A DNA stretch of 64,000 nucleotides from Neelides folsomi (lineage: Eukaryota; Arthropoda; Collembola; Neelipleona; Neelidae), in NCBI GenBank assembly GCA_034687125.1, contig JAQGBZ010000301.1, positions 1-64,000 of the forward strand, in the 5' to 3' direction. The notes under the pieces are model-generated. The model was not told the DNA's origin and did not search any database. It was given only the letters and a program-made list of their open reading frames with translations. The stretch's first letter is position 1; the number at the start of each line of letters is the position of its first letter. Below, piece by piece: positions 11,401 through 24,000 of the stretch. A program made the translations under genes and the position numbers.

Positions 11401-14400
11401 CATCCGATCCAAATGGAGAGAAACTTTACCCTTCCGGGACGATCCGGGGAAAAACATTTTAATTTCTCGCCCTCGCTCTCTTCCTTTGTCATTTGATATA
11501 ATATTTATACATCTGTCTATTTACACTAGTAGCTATATAACTTCACAACTTGATCGTATAAAAAGATACAACATGTGCGCATCATCTTTTGAATCATCCT
11601 TTCAATGTCTGTGCTTATTCTGCTTATTAGGATGAATGTAAATATTCCCATGTTCAAATTGGGGAAAACTCATTTCATCATCCCATCATTTTACATAAGG
11701 GTAATAACCTTAGATTCCCTCTTAACGATCATGATTATGAAACAAATGTTAAACCAAGGTCGTAAAACCTTCTATGGGATTTATCCTCCCCATGAATGAG
11801 GATCCTTAAAGTCCTTACGTTAAAGTTTTTAATATTCCCCAATTTAATGCTGCTCATTTCCTTTTTCTCAATATATTTTTAAATGTTGTTAGAAGATTGA
11901 ATGAAAAGATAATTTGACAATACAATTTTAACGGTTCTCAAGTTATTTAGAAAAAGAAGGGTGGATCAAGTATGTAAAGTATTGGGGGGAATAAAACTTG
12001 AGCTGTGTAATAAAAGGAAGGAGGGGAAATTGAAGATGATTCTCCCATTTCATCTCTTCATAACTTGAGCGGAGCAGTTGAGGAAAAGAGTTTAAAGAAC
12101 GAACATTCGGATTTGATATTCAGCTCCAATATGTTGTGGAATCACTCTCGAAGTTGAATGGAGGAGTTAAGAAATTTCTTAATATGAACATTGTTGTTGT
12201 AAGCCTTGGGTCGTTGGGAGGGAAAGAATTTGCTCAAAAAAGTGGAAAATTGGTCTCCCTTCGCTCCTCCACAGATTCCCCCCATTTCCTCGGGTTGAGG
12301 TTGAGCCGCATGATAATCTGCATTATAATTTGGGATTTGTGATGGATCTGGAGAGGATCCCTTTCAAGTAGTGGATACAGCGGGTAATAAAACAAGAAAC
12401 TTTTTCCATTTACTTCCCTTCGTCCCCGACTCCGTTCGCACTCCCTTCCATGTCATCTCCATCGGTATTCAAACACTTTTGCACCACGTTGCCTCGACAG
12501 GTTTACAATTCGATTGGGATAATTACCTCAATTATCCACCCCGCCCCGGCTTGGCCCGACATTCAAATTTAATCGATTGTGTCTCAGAGAGGAAATGGAT
12601 CATAATGTTTCCAAATAGGATATCAAAGACTCAAATAGAGGGCTTTAACACGGAAATCCCACTTTGTGCACGATCCGAATTACTCCAAATATGATTAATC
12701 CTTTTCTCATCATGAGCAATTGGTTGAGTGAATGTGATTACGAGGATATTCATATTATATATTAATAGTGATCACTTCCTCCATTGTTTGGCCCTTGTAA
12801 ATAGTAAATATATAATGCAAGGAGGACATGGGATAGAATGGAGTTGCAACAAGGTCTTTATTATGACATTAAAATGATTAGTGGAATGACATTAATAATA
12901 TTTTATGAGGGCTTTAGGATAGATGCGATCTGAGGAGTAATTGAGGTCTTATACCTTGTGTCCGCTCAAGTTCTCCACGGAGCACACGAAGGAAGCTTCT
13001 TTTCCCTGAACGACCGTGACGTTGGCGAGGGGCTGCTCTGTAGAGAAAAATGGCTCGTTCTCGGAGAACCCTAGGAGTTAATTAGAAGACATTCTGAGTG
13101 GCCCGTGGCATGCGATAATCCAGTGTCAACAGCCATCAATTAATAATTACTCTCTGCCCCACATCGCTCACATCGCTCCAAGGCTGGGACTTAGTTTGTG
13201 GAGTGGACTGGTGATGATAAGACTTTTACTTTTGTAATCCCGGAGGGTTGGGAAGATTCGAGTGATTTACCAGCAAGGAACTTTCATCTCCTGATAAAAC
13301 ACCGGACACGGAGTGGAGGGCCAAAATGACAAAAATAATGTGTGACTCTCACTTTGAGAATTGGGCCCAAGAGCTCCATTCTCGGAATGAGGATTTCGGT
13401 GAAGGGGAAGGGAAAAGGAGAAGAAATGAAAATCCGCAGTTTCGCTCAACTTTGAGGACAAACGGCAGTTTTTGAAATCGGCGGTCACAAGTCCGTCGGG
13501 AGCACTTAGGACCCCGCCATTTTTGAAAGACCTTCTTCACAGTTAGTAGATGGAGAATTTGGAGGATGTGTATCATTCCTTATTCCCTTCTTCTCCCGTA
13601 TGAATAGAAATGGGAGAGAATCAATTAAAAGTGGGTTGTGTAAGGTGTCCCCGAGGAGTTTCGCATTCCTCCTATCTCCGCCCGCAATTAATAAACGGGG
13701 TCTTTCTCTTCCAAGGAGCTTCCCCTCCGCATTCCGCTCCCGTCTTCCTCCGAGCTAATAATTCCCCGCATTCCTCCCCCGCCCCTCACACTTGTGTTGT
13801 AAAACCTTCCCCTGCCGCTTTTTTAATCCTTAAATCTCAGATTCGCCCTTTTACTTCCTTTCCCTTTTGGAAAAGATGCATACGACCGGGAAAGAAAAAA
13901 AGACTAAGGAGATAAAAAGGAAAAGAGGAATTCTTCCAGATCTCCTTTCGGGCGAGTCCAATTACTCCAGGTGAAATGTGGATCTCCTTTGTCCCCGAAA
14001 TCCGGAGGGGAATATTGAATGCTCATTTTCTCATTTCGCTCAAAGGGCCCCTCGGTGGCCGTTAATTAATCTTCCCCCCACACCCCGAATAATAATCGGG
14101 GCGAGGGGGGAGGAAGCTAATTGGGACCAACTTTTCCACTTCTTATTCATTAGGGCGAGAGAGCGGGGACAGGTGAAATTCCTCCACTCATGAGGAGAGA
14201 AATAATAAGGTTGGGGAGCGGAGGGGCCCGGACGGGACAACCGGGACAGATAAAAAAATAAACTTTCCATCCCTCCAAAACCCTGATTCATTTTTATGGC
14301 TCGAGGGACAAATCGCCCACCGTTCGACACTTCATTCCGCCCAGCTTTCAACAAAGTGAAAAAAACGGATCCGCAACTTAACTTCATCTCACTTTAACCC

Positions 14401-17400
14401 TCAACTTCAACTCAGATCATCTTTCAGTACCACAACCAAGACAAAACCACTTAACTCTATCTCTATTTATTTAAGAAACTAATTTAAAAATTCAAATTTC
14501 CTCCTGAATCCTAAATTAACCATAAAGATTGTAAAAATTTAAACAAATTTAATTCTCCGAATAAGCAAATTTCTCCTATAATATAAAAAATATAAATATT
14601 CGAATATTTAAAATGTACTTCATACCATTAAATTATTAGCCAAAGACATTAATAAATATTCTACAAATTATAAAAATAAGAAGCTATTATATAAAAGAAG
14701 TACCTATATTTAATGAAGGATTTATAATTACTAATATTTAATTGTAATTTTCTAATTGTCCCATGCGTGAGAATTACACAATGTAGCTTTAGAGCTTTGT
14801 AAATCAAAGGTAATTATAAGGAGCAATAAATAAAGTTTAATAAAGTTTATTATTTACCTGAGCCGGGAGCCGATAGGAAAAGTAGAAGTTGGTGGACTCC
14901 ACAAACCAGCCCAAAGAGTCCCTAAAGTGAAAATAAAATGACTTTCACTTTGGAGTCCTTAATTGAATTCTCCGTCCTAATTAATCGCCTCCTCCATTGT
15001 TTCTCCGCCTTAACTCAAGGCAATGTGATTACGACTCTCGGAGTGTTGTCATAAGTTAAGAGACTTTTCCCTATAAAACTGGCTTATTATGTTAAAGGAA
15101 GAGGGTGAGGGTCATTAAACCCTCTGGCGCCCTCATCCTCCTTAAGGAAAAGGATCAGCTTAAAAAGTGTTGAAAATTGCGGAAATATTCTTGGGAATAA
15201 ATAATTCTTTACAGCTGTGTTGATGATTACGAGTGTATGTATTCATTGGGGTGTGTTGTTTTCCGTGAGGGAGCGAAGAGGGCCAGATGTCGGCCGGCCT
15301 TCTTCATCCTCTTAAAACATCTTCTTTCCATATTCATATTCATGGACAGAACGGGGAAAGGCACAGACAACACAGCAAACCTTTTATTCTAATCCCTAAA
15401 ACTTTCCAATCTCCTAAACGGCCTCCCCACAAAAGGAAGAAGGAGAAATGAAATCCGACCTCGCCCTCGTCCCATATCCGCCCCCCTTCCTTAAACTACC
15501 AAAGTAATAATCCCCCGACAAACTCTCTCAATAAGACTCCTGCCCTTCTTGATTCTCCAGAAAGAGGAAAGCGATATATTTTCCTTACTAGTTATTCACT
15601 CATCTCTTTATCATAATATTTGCTCTTTTTCCATACTTCATCCTATTACAAAAAGATTAGTTTTTCTCACATCATCTTCCAAAGGAGAAATTCATCTCAA
15701 AGCTCTTTCTCTCTACTTGACGAAATTTCAACGAAATGAATTCTCTCTAGATGCAACGAAATGAATTCCGTCCTAAACCGATTATAAATAATTGAATAAA
15801 CATCTTAACCATCTTATCATTAATCATTAAACTTCCCAATTAATTATTTGCAGTATTTAACTATTTAAATATTCTCATCCAAAGAGCAAATGCAGCTGAA
15901 TAATATACATATAAATTAACACTAGCCGCATATACATACTTATATTAATTTAATTAATGTAAATAGTAGTTAATTATGAATTACTGAATTTATTAAAATA
16001 AGAGATTTTTAAATTCGTTAGGATTATCGCTGATTTTGTTAAGTTTTATCTATAACCATTTTGAAGGGGATGGGAGAAAATGGATAAAAGCGGGGGATTT
16101 CTTTTATGATACTTTTGTCTCATAACGGGACCTCCTCACGTCCGAACTCAATCAGTGAGCGGTCAAGGGGTTGGGAAGAAATCCAGCAGTGAAGAAGTGA
16201 AAATGATCTCTGGAAGAAACAACTCCCTTTTTCTCTTCCCTCTGCTCAATAGTATTTGGAGTTTTGGAGTCAAGGAGGTTTGGAGTCATTAGTCTTTGGG
16301 CAGACGGGCGCTTCCTCTAATTACGAACTCCACTTCCTCCCCTGCTTTGTTGTTCCTTCTAATTCCTCTATTCCCCGTCATCGGTTCCATTAAGTGTAGT
16401 CCCAGAAGGGGAATAATTTCATTACCCTGAGTGGTTTGCCCTACTGAGGGAGGAAGTGGCCGGCGGGAGGGCGGCGGGATCGGCGGGGATTATCCCTATG
16501 TATAATTAAATGGGGTGAGGAAGCCGCAAGTGCTCACCTCCGGGCCCTGCGGTTTTGTTCCTCCTTCATCCTTCCATAAATTGTAAATTCATTTACGGTC
16601 CTCCTTTGATCTCTCCTTGGGATTCTGGGAGGAGGAGGTGAGGGAGAGTACATTACTCCAGATGACAAGAAAACGAGGGAGGAATATACACCTTACAAAT
16701 ATATACAATTCTCGCGTGCCTCTCTCCATTACAATCATCTCCCGTATGAATGTTTTTTACCCTCATTGTCTCCCGTCATCGCTTTTACAAAACAACTCAA
16801 TCTTATTCCTTTTTACATCATTTTTATCTTATGAGATTTATATAACTTTTCCTATAGTAGTGTATTTTTGTTAACACTTACTTGTTAAAATTAATGTTAT
16901 TTTGTTAAATGAATTTAAGTTTTGTTAAAAGAGTGGATTTTCGACTCCGTCTAAGTGTATGTTCCCAATAGGCGGCCACCTATTGACGTCGTTCTGGTCG
17001 TTGTTAGTTAGGAATTAATTTACCCAGGGATGTAATAACCTTGAGCAGTTTGCATTGGACGTTTATCTACACTTTATATTAAAGGTCTTGCCATTAGATA
17101 AAAACATGTTGAATAAAGTATTTGCAAATAATGTTAATGATTAATTCTCGTTTGTAACTGTTTATAATGTAAAAGGTTAGAAAGGGTTAGAAGACGTGTA
17201 ATCTAATGCCATTCAACTCATTCCTTTAAAAATTTGTTATTATGAATTAGATAAATTACGTGGATGCAATGGTTTTCATTCACGAGTAATATTATATTAA
17301 TTGTAAGTCAAGGTGAAGTTGGTTTGTGTGGCTCGCAGATATTTAGATAGTACCCATGGTATGGTATTCCCGGTATCCCTCTTGAGGCATAAGTGAGTCA

Positions 17401-17654
17401 GCGGGGCTCGGGAAGTTTGTAGCAATTTATTAATTACAATAAATAAAGTTTTTTTCTTCCTATCCGAAACATTGTATTTTGTAATGAGGAGTAGGGTGTT
17501 AAAAATGGGAAAAGTAGATTTTCCGGCCCTTGGTTTTGGGTTTCGATGTAATTAGGAAAAAGGTGTTTAGGGGCGGAATTGCTTTCTTGGGTGATTATTG
17601 GTAATGAAGTGGTTAAGGGAGTAGTAAAACGGTCCCACTCACCTTTCTCTCCAT
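8453..17654 (-). CDS. GPI-anchored three-Ig cell adhesion protein (lachesin/DIP family)
   Basis: Ten exons join in phase to 390 residues: 17643-17654, 14858-14921, 12955-13070, 11009-11197, 10732-10924, 10338-10393, 10211-10283, 9077-9196, 8685-8855 and 8453-8631. The first exon codes only Met-Glu-Arg-Lys; exon 2 supplies a hydrophobic signal peptide (LLLFLSAPGSG). Ig1 (about 35-127) has Cys in SFVCSVEN and GIYMCQINTEPM, plus the family core WIKVEKKAILAIQDRII. Ig2 has KLICKAKGFPTPTITW and GTYLCIASNGVPPSVS. Ig3 has VLLECLAEASPRAINYW and GYKCISQNSMGATEG. The tail ends in a hydrophobic stretch (SWFCLLMLILIRIHY), consistent with a GPI signal. DIPs bind Dpr proteins at synapses and lachesin acts in junctions; which applies here cannot be told from the sequence. 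Confidence 0.9.
11198..12954 (-). other. intron of the Ig gene
   Basis: A 1.76-kb intron separating the two halves of Ig1. No second gene, transposon or structured repeat was recognised. Confidence 0.6.
13071..14857 (-). other. intron of the Ig gene
   Basis: A 1.79-kb intron between the signal-peptide exon and the first Ig exon. It includes a GC-richer part (13.6-14.4 kb) with overlapping open frames on both strands and no family resemblance. I see no gene in it. Confidence 0.6.
14922..17642 (-). other. first intron of the Ig gene
   Basis: A 2.7-kb intron between the 12-nt coding part of exon 1 and the signal-peptide exon. Nothing recognisable was found. Confidence 0.6.
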
Positions 17655-18843
17655 GAGGGGTTGCCGACGAGTCTCCGCCGACCTTTGATACTTTACTGAA
17701 AGGGTCTCTACGGCCTTACATCGCATTGGTTCGATGGAACGTCTTGCGCGGGCTGAGCCACAACCCCCGCCGCTCCCCCGCCCTTATGCTCCAATTACCA
17801 AAACCCACCTTCTGCCCATTCATCGCTAATTAATAATCAATTATCTTACCTTCGCCACCTTCACCACCTCAGATTTGAAAGGAAAATCAACGTCCCAGGA
17901 CAAGCGAAACAGCAAATAAAGCACACAATATGTTTACCTCTTTAAAATTGAGAAAACTACTTTTTGATGTGGAATTTGATAGTGAAGGATTCTTTTATTG
18001 AGAGGGTTAAATGAAAATCAAAGAACTTTTTATTGGCACAATTGAAGAACATTCTTGATGAAGACAAAGAGAGAACAAAGGAGGTTTGTGAACATTCCTT
18101 TTTTGCATCTTCTTTGTGTTGTGCAATTCCTTTCACTGGCTTTCACCCTCGTCGTTCGCACTTCCATCTTGTAAGAAAGAAATGAAACTTTCTCTCTGCT
18201 TTCACAACCTTCCCCTTCTTAACTTTTTAACAACTTCTGCGAGTTCTGTGACACTTGTGGAGTTTGCCATTTATTACGCTAATCTAATGAACAAGTATTA
18301 ATTACTCCTGACAAATCATGGCTCAGTTCCCCATTCAACATCCTCATTATTCCCCTTCCGCCCTCAAACTACCCGACCCGGCTCCGCTTCGTCTTAATTA
18401 ATTAATGAACTCCCGTCACTTCAATTCACTCCAAGATGGTAATTCAGTTAGGAGTATTAGGAGGGGAAGTGGAACCAGAAAATAATAAGATTTGTGTACA
18501 GGTTTGGATGGAATGATTTAATCATCATTAAATTCGTCGTTTGACTAGAAGTTGACAAAATTGAAAGAGAGGTTGAAGAATATATTTTAAATTAGTTTAT
18601 AACAATTTACAAATATTAGTTTATAACAAATTACAAGTAGATTAATGGCATTTGACAAGTTAGTTCATAACAACAATAGGTCATTGTATAGGAATATAAG
18701 ACACACATACATTAAAATATTTAAATAATACAATTTGTAAATATATTTTTATTAAATGATTATATTTATGATAAATAGTTAAATCACAGAACAATAAAAG
18801 CCTTTGGAATAATTAATATTTTTGTGAAATGGTACTTTAGTGC
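17655..18843. other. spacer between Ig gene and ZDHHC16
   Basis: Contains the Ig gene 5' UTR and promoter side and the ZDHHC16 3' side. No supported coding region. Confidence 0.5.
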
Positions 18844-20498
18844 TTATTCGGAATCAGTACAACAATGGATATTTGTAAGGTGAGACCAATCGTAACCATC
18901 CCCTGTTGGCAAATGCGATGACGGAAGAAGAACGTGGAAGATAAGAGAACGAGACGGAACGTCGAGTCCAAGGAAAAACTTCCAATTTTCTTTCCATCCT
19001 CTGTCATATGGATTTACAAAAGTCTAAATCGAAAATATAAATCATTTATAATAAAATTAAATATTTTTTGCATAGAGGTATATGATAATTAAAATCATAA
19101 AAAAGCAATTAAAAAATATTAAAAAACAATTCTCACGCTTCCTGGTTTTCTTGATTCAGCTCTATTTATGTAATATTCAACGCTTGTTTCTCCTCGTGTA
19201 ATAAGTTTCCCGTGCATAATTAGAAGAAATATCAATGCAATTAAAGCCCCTGTAAAAATATAAAAAGAACATTTTACCATATCTGTCTCATAATCAATAC
19301 TAATTTAATGTTAAATAAAATAATAAACTACTGTATGTATTTGTAAACGATCGGCTAAAATAACATTGTTGAATTAAATTTAATTTACCAATAACAATCA
19401 GCGAAGTGTATAGAACAATAACTTTAATCTCAACTCTTGATGCATAAAATCCTCCAAAGAGTTTGACCTTCTCCACATTCATTTCATTCACAAATCCAGG
19501 ATAAAAAGCCTTAATTATGGTAAAAGCTGTTGGAGAAACTTTGAGAGCAAAGTCAATGAGTCCATTCTTTTTCCTTTCGTATTGTTCATCTTCGGTTAGC
19601 GGCTTTTCATCAGTCGGGTCAAACTCCACGTATTTGTTCTCAACGTAGCGATAATTGAAAGAGAAGATGTCTTCGTCGAAGATAACGGATTGAAGAGCAG
19701 GTTGAGCCCCGAATATCACAACAAAGGAGCATCCAAGGGCAATGAATACGATTGTGAGGTAAAAGTACCGATGATTGAAATGTCCAATACAATTGTTCAT
19801 CCAAGCTATAATAATAATATAAGATATAAAATAAGGTTAAATTCAATAAAATAATCGCAACCTCCAATCACAAAAATCAAAAATCAATTGTATTTTGATT
19901 TAATAATTTCAATATTTATTAAAATATATTAAAATGTTTACGGCAGTGATGATCCATTTTGAGATAACATTTACTGCAAATGGAGCAGTGATGAGTTCGA
20001 GGTGGTTTTGGATTGATGCACTTCTTGCACAGAGTTGTCCCAACAGTCCTCTTTGACTTTCTATGATCAGGAACGCCTAATAAATAAAATTATAAATATT
20101 TTATTATAAATTCACACTAAAATATTTTAATAAATAGTTCCATTTTGTTAAATGTCCAACTAACCAGGCGAAACAGAAATTGCCTTGTAAAAATTATAGG
20201 TCAAGTTGATGAGTATCCAATATCCGTAAATGACGAGGAAGTAGGTGAGCATTGGGCTTTTGTTTTGGTAGTAAGGAAGTCCCAAGGAGTGAACGACTGC
20301 TGTGACTGACCCAATGAGAAATATCACAAGGGCGACAAACATCCGGCCTAAATGTTTGGAGAAGTTGTCGACAAAAGCGAAGAACGGATCGAGGGCGGTG
20401 TCCATTGCATAGTCCCATGAAAATGAATGGTGATAGAAGAGAGATCTGAACCAAACCTTGAATGCGGTCCATTTATTCATCCTATCTTTTCTTCCCAT
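18844..20498 (-). CDS. ZDHHC16: palmitoyltransferase ZDHHC16
   Basis: Exons 20165-20498, 19942-20076, 19389-19805, 19137-19249 and 18844-19023 give 392 residues, close to the usual family length of about 377. Two membrane segments precede the zinc-binding Cys-rich domain. That domain reads [18 protein letters not shown], then [21 protein letters not shown], with the catalytic DHHC cysteine intact and split by the exon 2/3 junction. Two further membrane segments follow. Exon 4 has the ZDHHC16-type [10 protein letters not shown] motif, and exon 5 carries [12 protein letters not shown] and [12 protein letters not shown], which identify ZDHHC16 rather than another DHHC enzyme. It S-acylates proteins at ER/Golgi membranes. 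The gene starts 569 bp from the divergent ASPM-like gene. Confidence 0.92.
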
Positions 20499-21067
20499 CC
20501 CCCCTTAATTAATTCTAAAATAAGTATTTAACTGATAACTTCCAAGAATTTTAAACAACATTTAAACTTAAATTAATTGACTCGGATTCGGATGATCCCA
20601 ATTAAAGTTCAAGGTATTCAAGGTATAAAATGTAAAAAAATATTTATGATTTATAAAAAAGCAAATAGCAAATTACTAAAGTGAAATTTAAAGATTTTGC
20701 GCTAGTGAACAGATTCTTACCATGCTTGCCCAATGTTACAAAATTTTGGTCGGTTTCATTCTCTATACCAGCAATGTTGATAGAATAGGGTAGGCAAGGT
20801 AAGGTGGCGTGATTGTAGTGTGGTTGGGCTAACATTTACAAGTATCTTGAATAGTGAAGGAGGGAAAGGCATGTGCCTTTGCTTTGGAGAAAAAGCCAAC
20901 GGACAAAAACATCGCTCCGACGGTCAAAGACGCTCGACTCGACGTCTTCGTCAATTTCGTCAACGACAACTCAAAATTCCCAGTTAAATTACATTTACTT
21001 AAACTTTCCACTATTTTTTTAACTTTTATAATAAGCGGAGTGAAACTTTTATTCATTTACTTCCAAA
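20499..21067. promoter_or_regulatory. shared upstream region of ZDHHC16 (-) and ASPM-like (+)
   Basis: The 569 bp between the two divergent start codons must hold both promoters. Part of it (20854-20990) is GC-richer and open in several frames on both strands. It includes a + strand ORF starting ATGTGCCTTTGC at 20870 that would be an Arg/Gln-rich upstream ORF of 37 codons. No TATA box or initiator could be assigned with confidence. Confidence 0.4.
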
Positions 21068-24000
21068 ATGGCGTTTTATGAGGTAAAATTGTTTATTGAC
21101 ATTTGACATATTCATATTTGACAATTTCTTTATGATCGTTTCATTTTCAAAATTGAATATTATTTAGGTAAGTTATTTAACATGGATTTTACTTTTAGCT
21201 GAGCCCTCCTAAGAAGGAATGTATGAGTGCCTTGGGGTCAACATCTGAAACGGGGAGTCCAACATACCTTATTCTTGGCTATTTTTCTGGATCAACCCGA
21301 ATTCACTTTGAAACTGTCCAAGTTGGCAAATCGAGGACTCGTTTACTTTACATTAGAAATCCAACTGAAACTGCATGTGCCGTAAGACATTTCATTTCCT
21401 CCTTCATTTTAAATGTTGTATAATTGAGATTACACAATATTTAACTTTTATAATATCTTTTGTTGTTTTTGACATTTGATGTATGTATTTTAACTGTATT
21501 TTAACTGTATTTTAAATGTATTTTTGTTCTAAAATATTCTTTTTGATTTTAGATTAAAATAGTAAAGATGCCCAAAGAGTTCCAACTTTCATGCAGTGAA
21601 GAAGAGATAATTGCACCAACGAATCAACTTGAAATTAAAGTTACATGGTCCCCAAAGACTGAAGGATCTGTGTTCGAGTCTGTGCCAATTCAATCGTCGT
21701 TGACTGGAGTGAGACTTTCCTTTCAACTTCTTGGGAAATCAGAGCCGGCACCCAGACCTGGAAAAATGAATAAAAGACGACCATTGGTTATGCCAAACTC
21801 AAGACAAGTTGCAGCGCCTAGAGCAAAGGTAATAGGAAAACATGATTAAATGATTTAAATTTTATTGTAAATTAATTAAAATTCAATAAGCACTTGATTT
21901 TAAGTTAATAAATTATTTTGTAGCTTGCACTGTTTTGCAAGTTTGCATTGAATGACATTAAAATTACCGGATTATCTTTAGTTTACATTTATTTATATTA
22001 ATAATAATCTTTATACTATGTTCATAGGATCCATCATTGAAGATTAATTCTCACGGACCAGTTGGTGGAATTACAGTTCCCATTAGCCCGAACTTCACTC
22101 ATCGCAATAAAAAGGAAGGCGAAACGGAAATCGAGGAAATTTTCATAAACAAAATAAACGAAATTGTTGAACCACCACCACGAGATGATGCGCTTGACAA
22201 TTTCGCATTCCCATTCACTCCGGAACCAATTTCGAAGAAAGCGGAGCCATTGGGAATTGAGTCCATTCGAAGAGAAACATTTTCTGTTGATGATGATCCA
22301 AACGTAAGGACAATTTTCGATTATTCAGCACATGAATACATTCTCCTCGTTTCTTTTATGTTACAAAACCCAATTAATCAGAATATTGATAATAGCATTA
22401 ATGATAAATTTATTTGCCCAACCATTTGAAAATTCATTAGTCAAAAAGTCATTATAAGATATTTGCATAAATTAATGTATTCGAGCTCAGAATAATGTTT
22501 AATTGAAATATGCACGCCAAAAGTCTCATATTATAAAAATATATATTATTATGCTCATTGTTAATAACTTTCTGTATATGATAGGAAGACATATTAAATA
22601 AGTGTTATTATGAGAAATGTGAAGTAGAAAGATAATTAAAATTGCGATCGTTGGATTAAGTGTAAAGATGGATATCTGTAATTTATTTTGAGCAAAATTG
22701 GACAGATGATGTTTTGTTGGAGAGGAGTTGAATGCGTGTTTGAATGTCGAGTTGTTGTGTTGGAAGTTCATGGGTACAAATTGATCTTCCACTCACCTAA
22801 ATGGTCTCATGTCATTTGTCATCTTCCCAACGTTTCCTCATTCTCCCTCATTTTTCATTCATGAGTTGAGGGAGAATCCAAACTCTAAAGGAATGAAAGA
22901 GAAATCGATCATTTGATTATTGTCATTCCTTATCCCACATCTCGAACCAAAATACATTGATTACATTGGAGAAGAATGCCAGGAATTTTCATTCTCCTTC
23001 TGTCAACTTAAAACTCTTTGTTTGGCCAAATTGATTTTTTATATTTCTTTCTATAATATATTTCTTATTACTTTATTTGAGCCATTTTCCATATTTTATA
23101 TTAAAAATGTAAAATATATTTTTGTAGTTTTTGCCTCCGAATGGGATCGGATCTCCTTTGCGTCGTGAGACCTTCAACGTTTTTGATTCTCCTCTTGGGG
23201 CTGTTCCTGGCGAGGGGGAGAATGATAGCGATGAAACCGAGAGGGCTTCCGAGTCACTTGAAATCTCCGGGGACCAACAAAGCTTGAATGAAACGGTTCG
23301 CGAAGCCCAGAAGGGCTCAAAAGGAAAAGAAGAAAGAGAAGAAGACCTTGGGGATCATTCAATGTCCATTTCGTCTGAGTCTTCAAAAACGGAGGAATTC
23401 ATTAATATCGCAGCTTTTGACTTGAAGCCAACCGCCTTGGCTTTCCAAACTTCAATTAAATCCGGACTTTCTGAACGAATCCACGAACTCATTGTCTCTG
23501 GGTTTGAGAAAAACGTGATTATTCAGACATTAGAAAAAGACGCAACGTAAGGAAATATAAATTAATGATGTTTTTAAAGTTTCTAATTTTCTATTCAAAG
23601 AGTGTCTTTTTATATTTGACCTAATAATACATAATAAAAGTATCTGTTGGATTGTATTTGATGAGAATTTGTAAAAAGAGTTTTTATTTTTTACTTTCCA
23701 GCCAAGAGGAAATTGAAGAGGAACTGAAAGTTTATTTCCTCGAGTTGTGCTCCTCTCACACGTCAATCGGGAGGAAGTTTGAGTTTGTGAAGGCCACCTT
23801 CGACTCGGAATCGTTCATCCTCCTTCGGCTCCAACTGAGGGAAATAATTGGAGCGTTGGGGAAAGAAATCAACGTGGATTCAAAAGGTTAGGCTGCCTAT
23901 AGCTTTTCCCCTAATGAGGAACCACGCAGAGACGTGGGCTGAATCACCAATTTTCCTTTCAGCGAACATCTTCCTGGTTGTGAGTTACCTCATTGAGACC

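Noticed and set aside
13610-14387. Overlapping ORFs on both strands, 70-115 codons
   Set aside because: They lie in an intron of the Ig gene in a GC-richer patch, have no family resemblance, and no splice partners.
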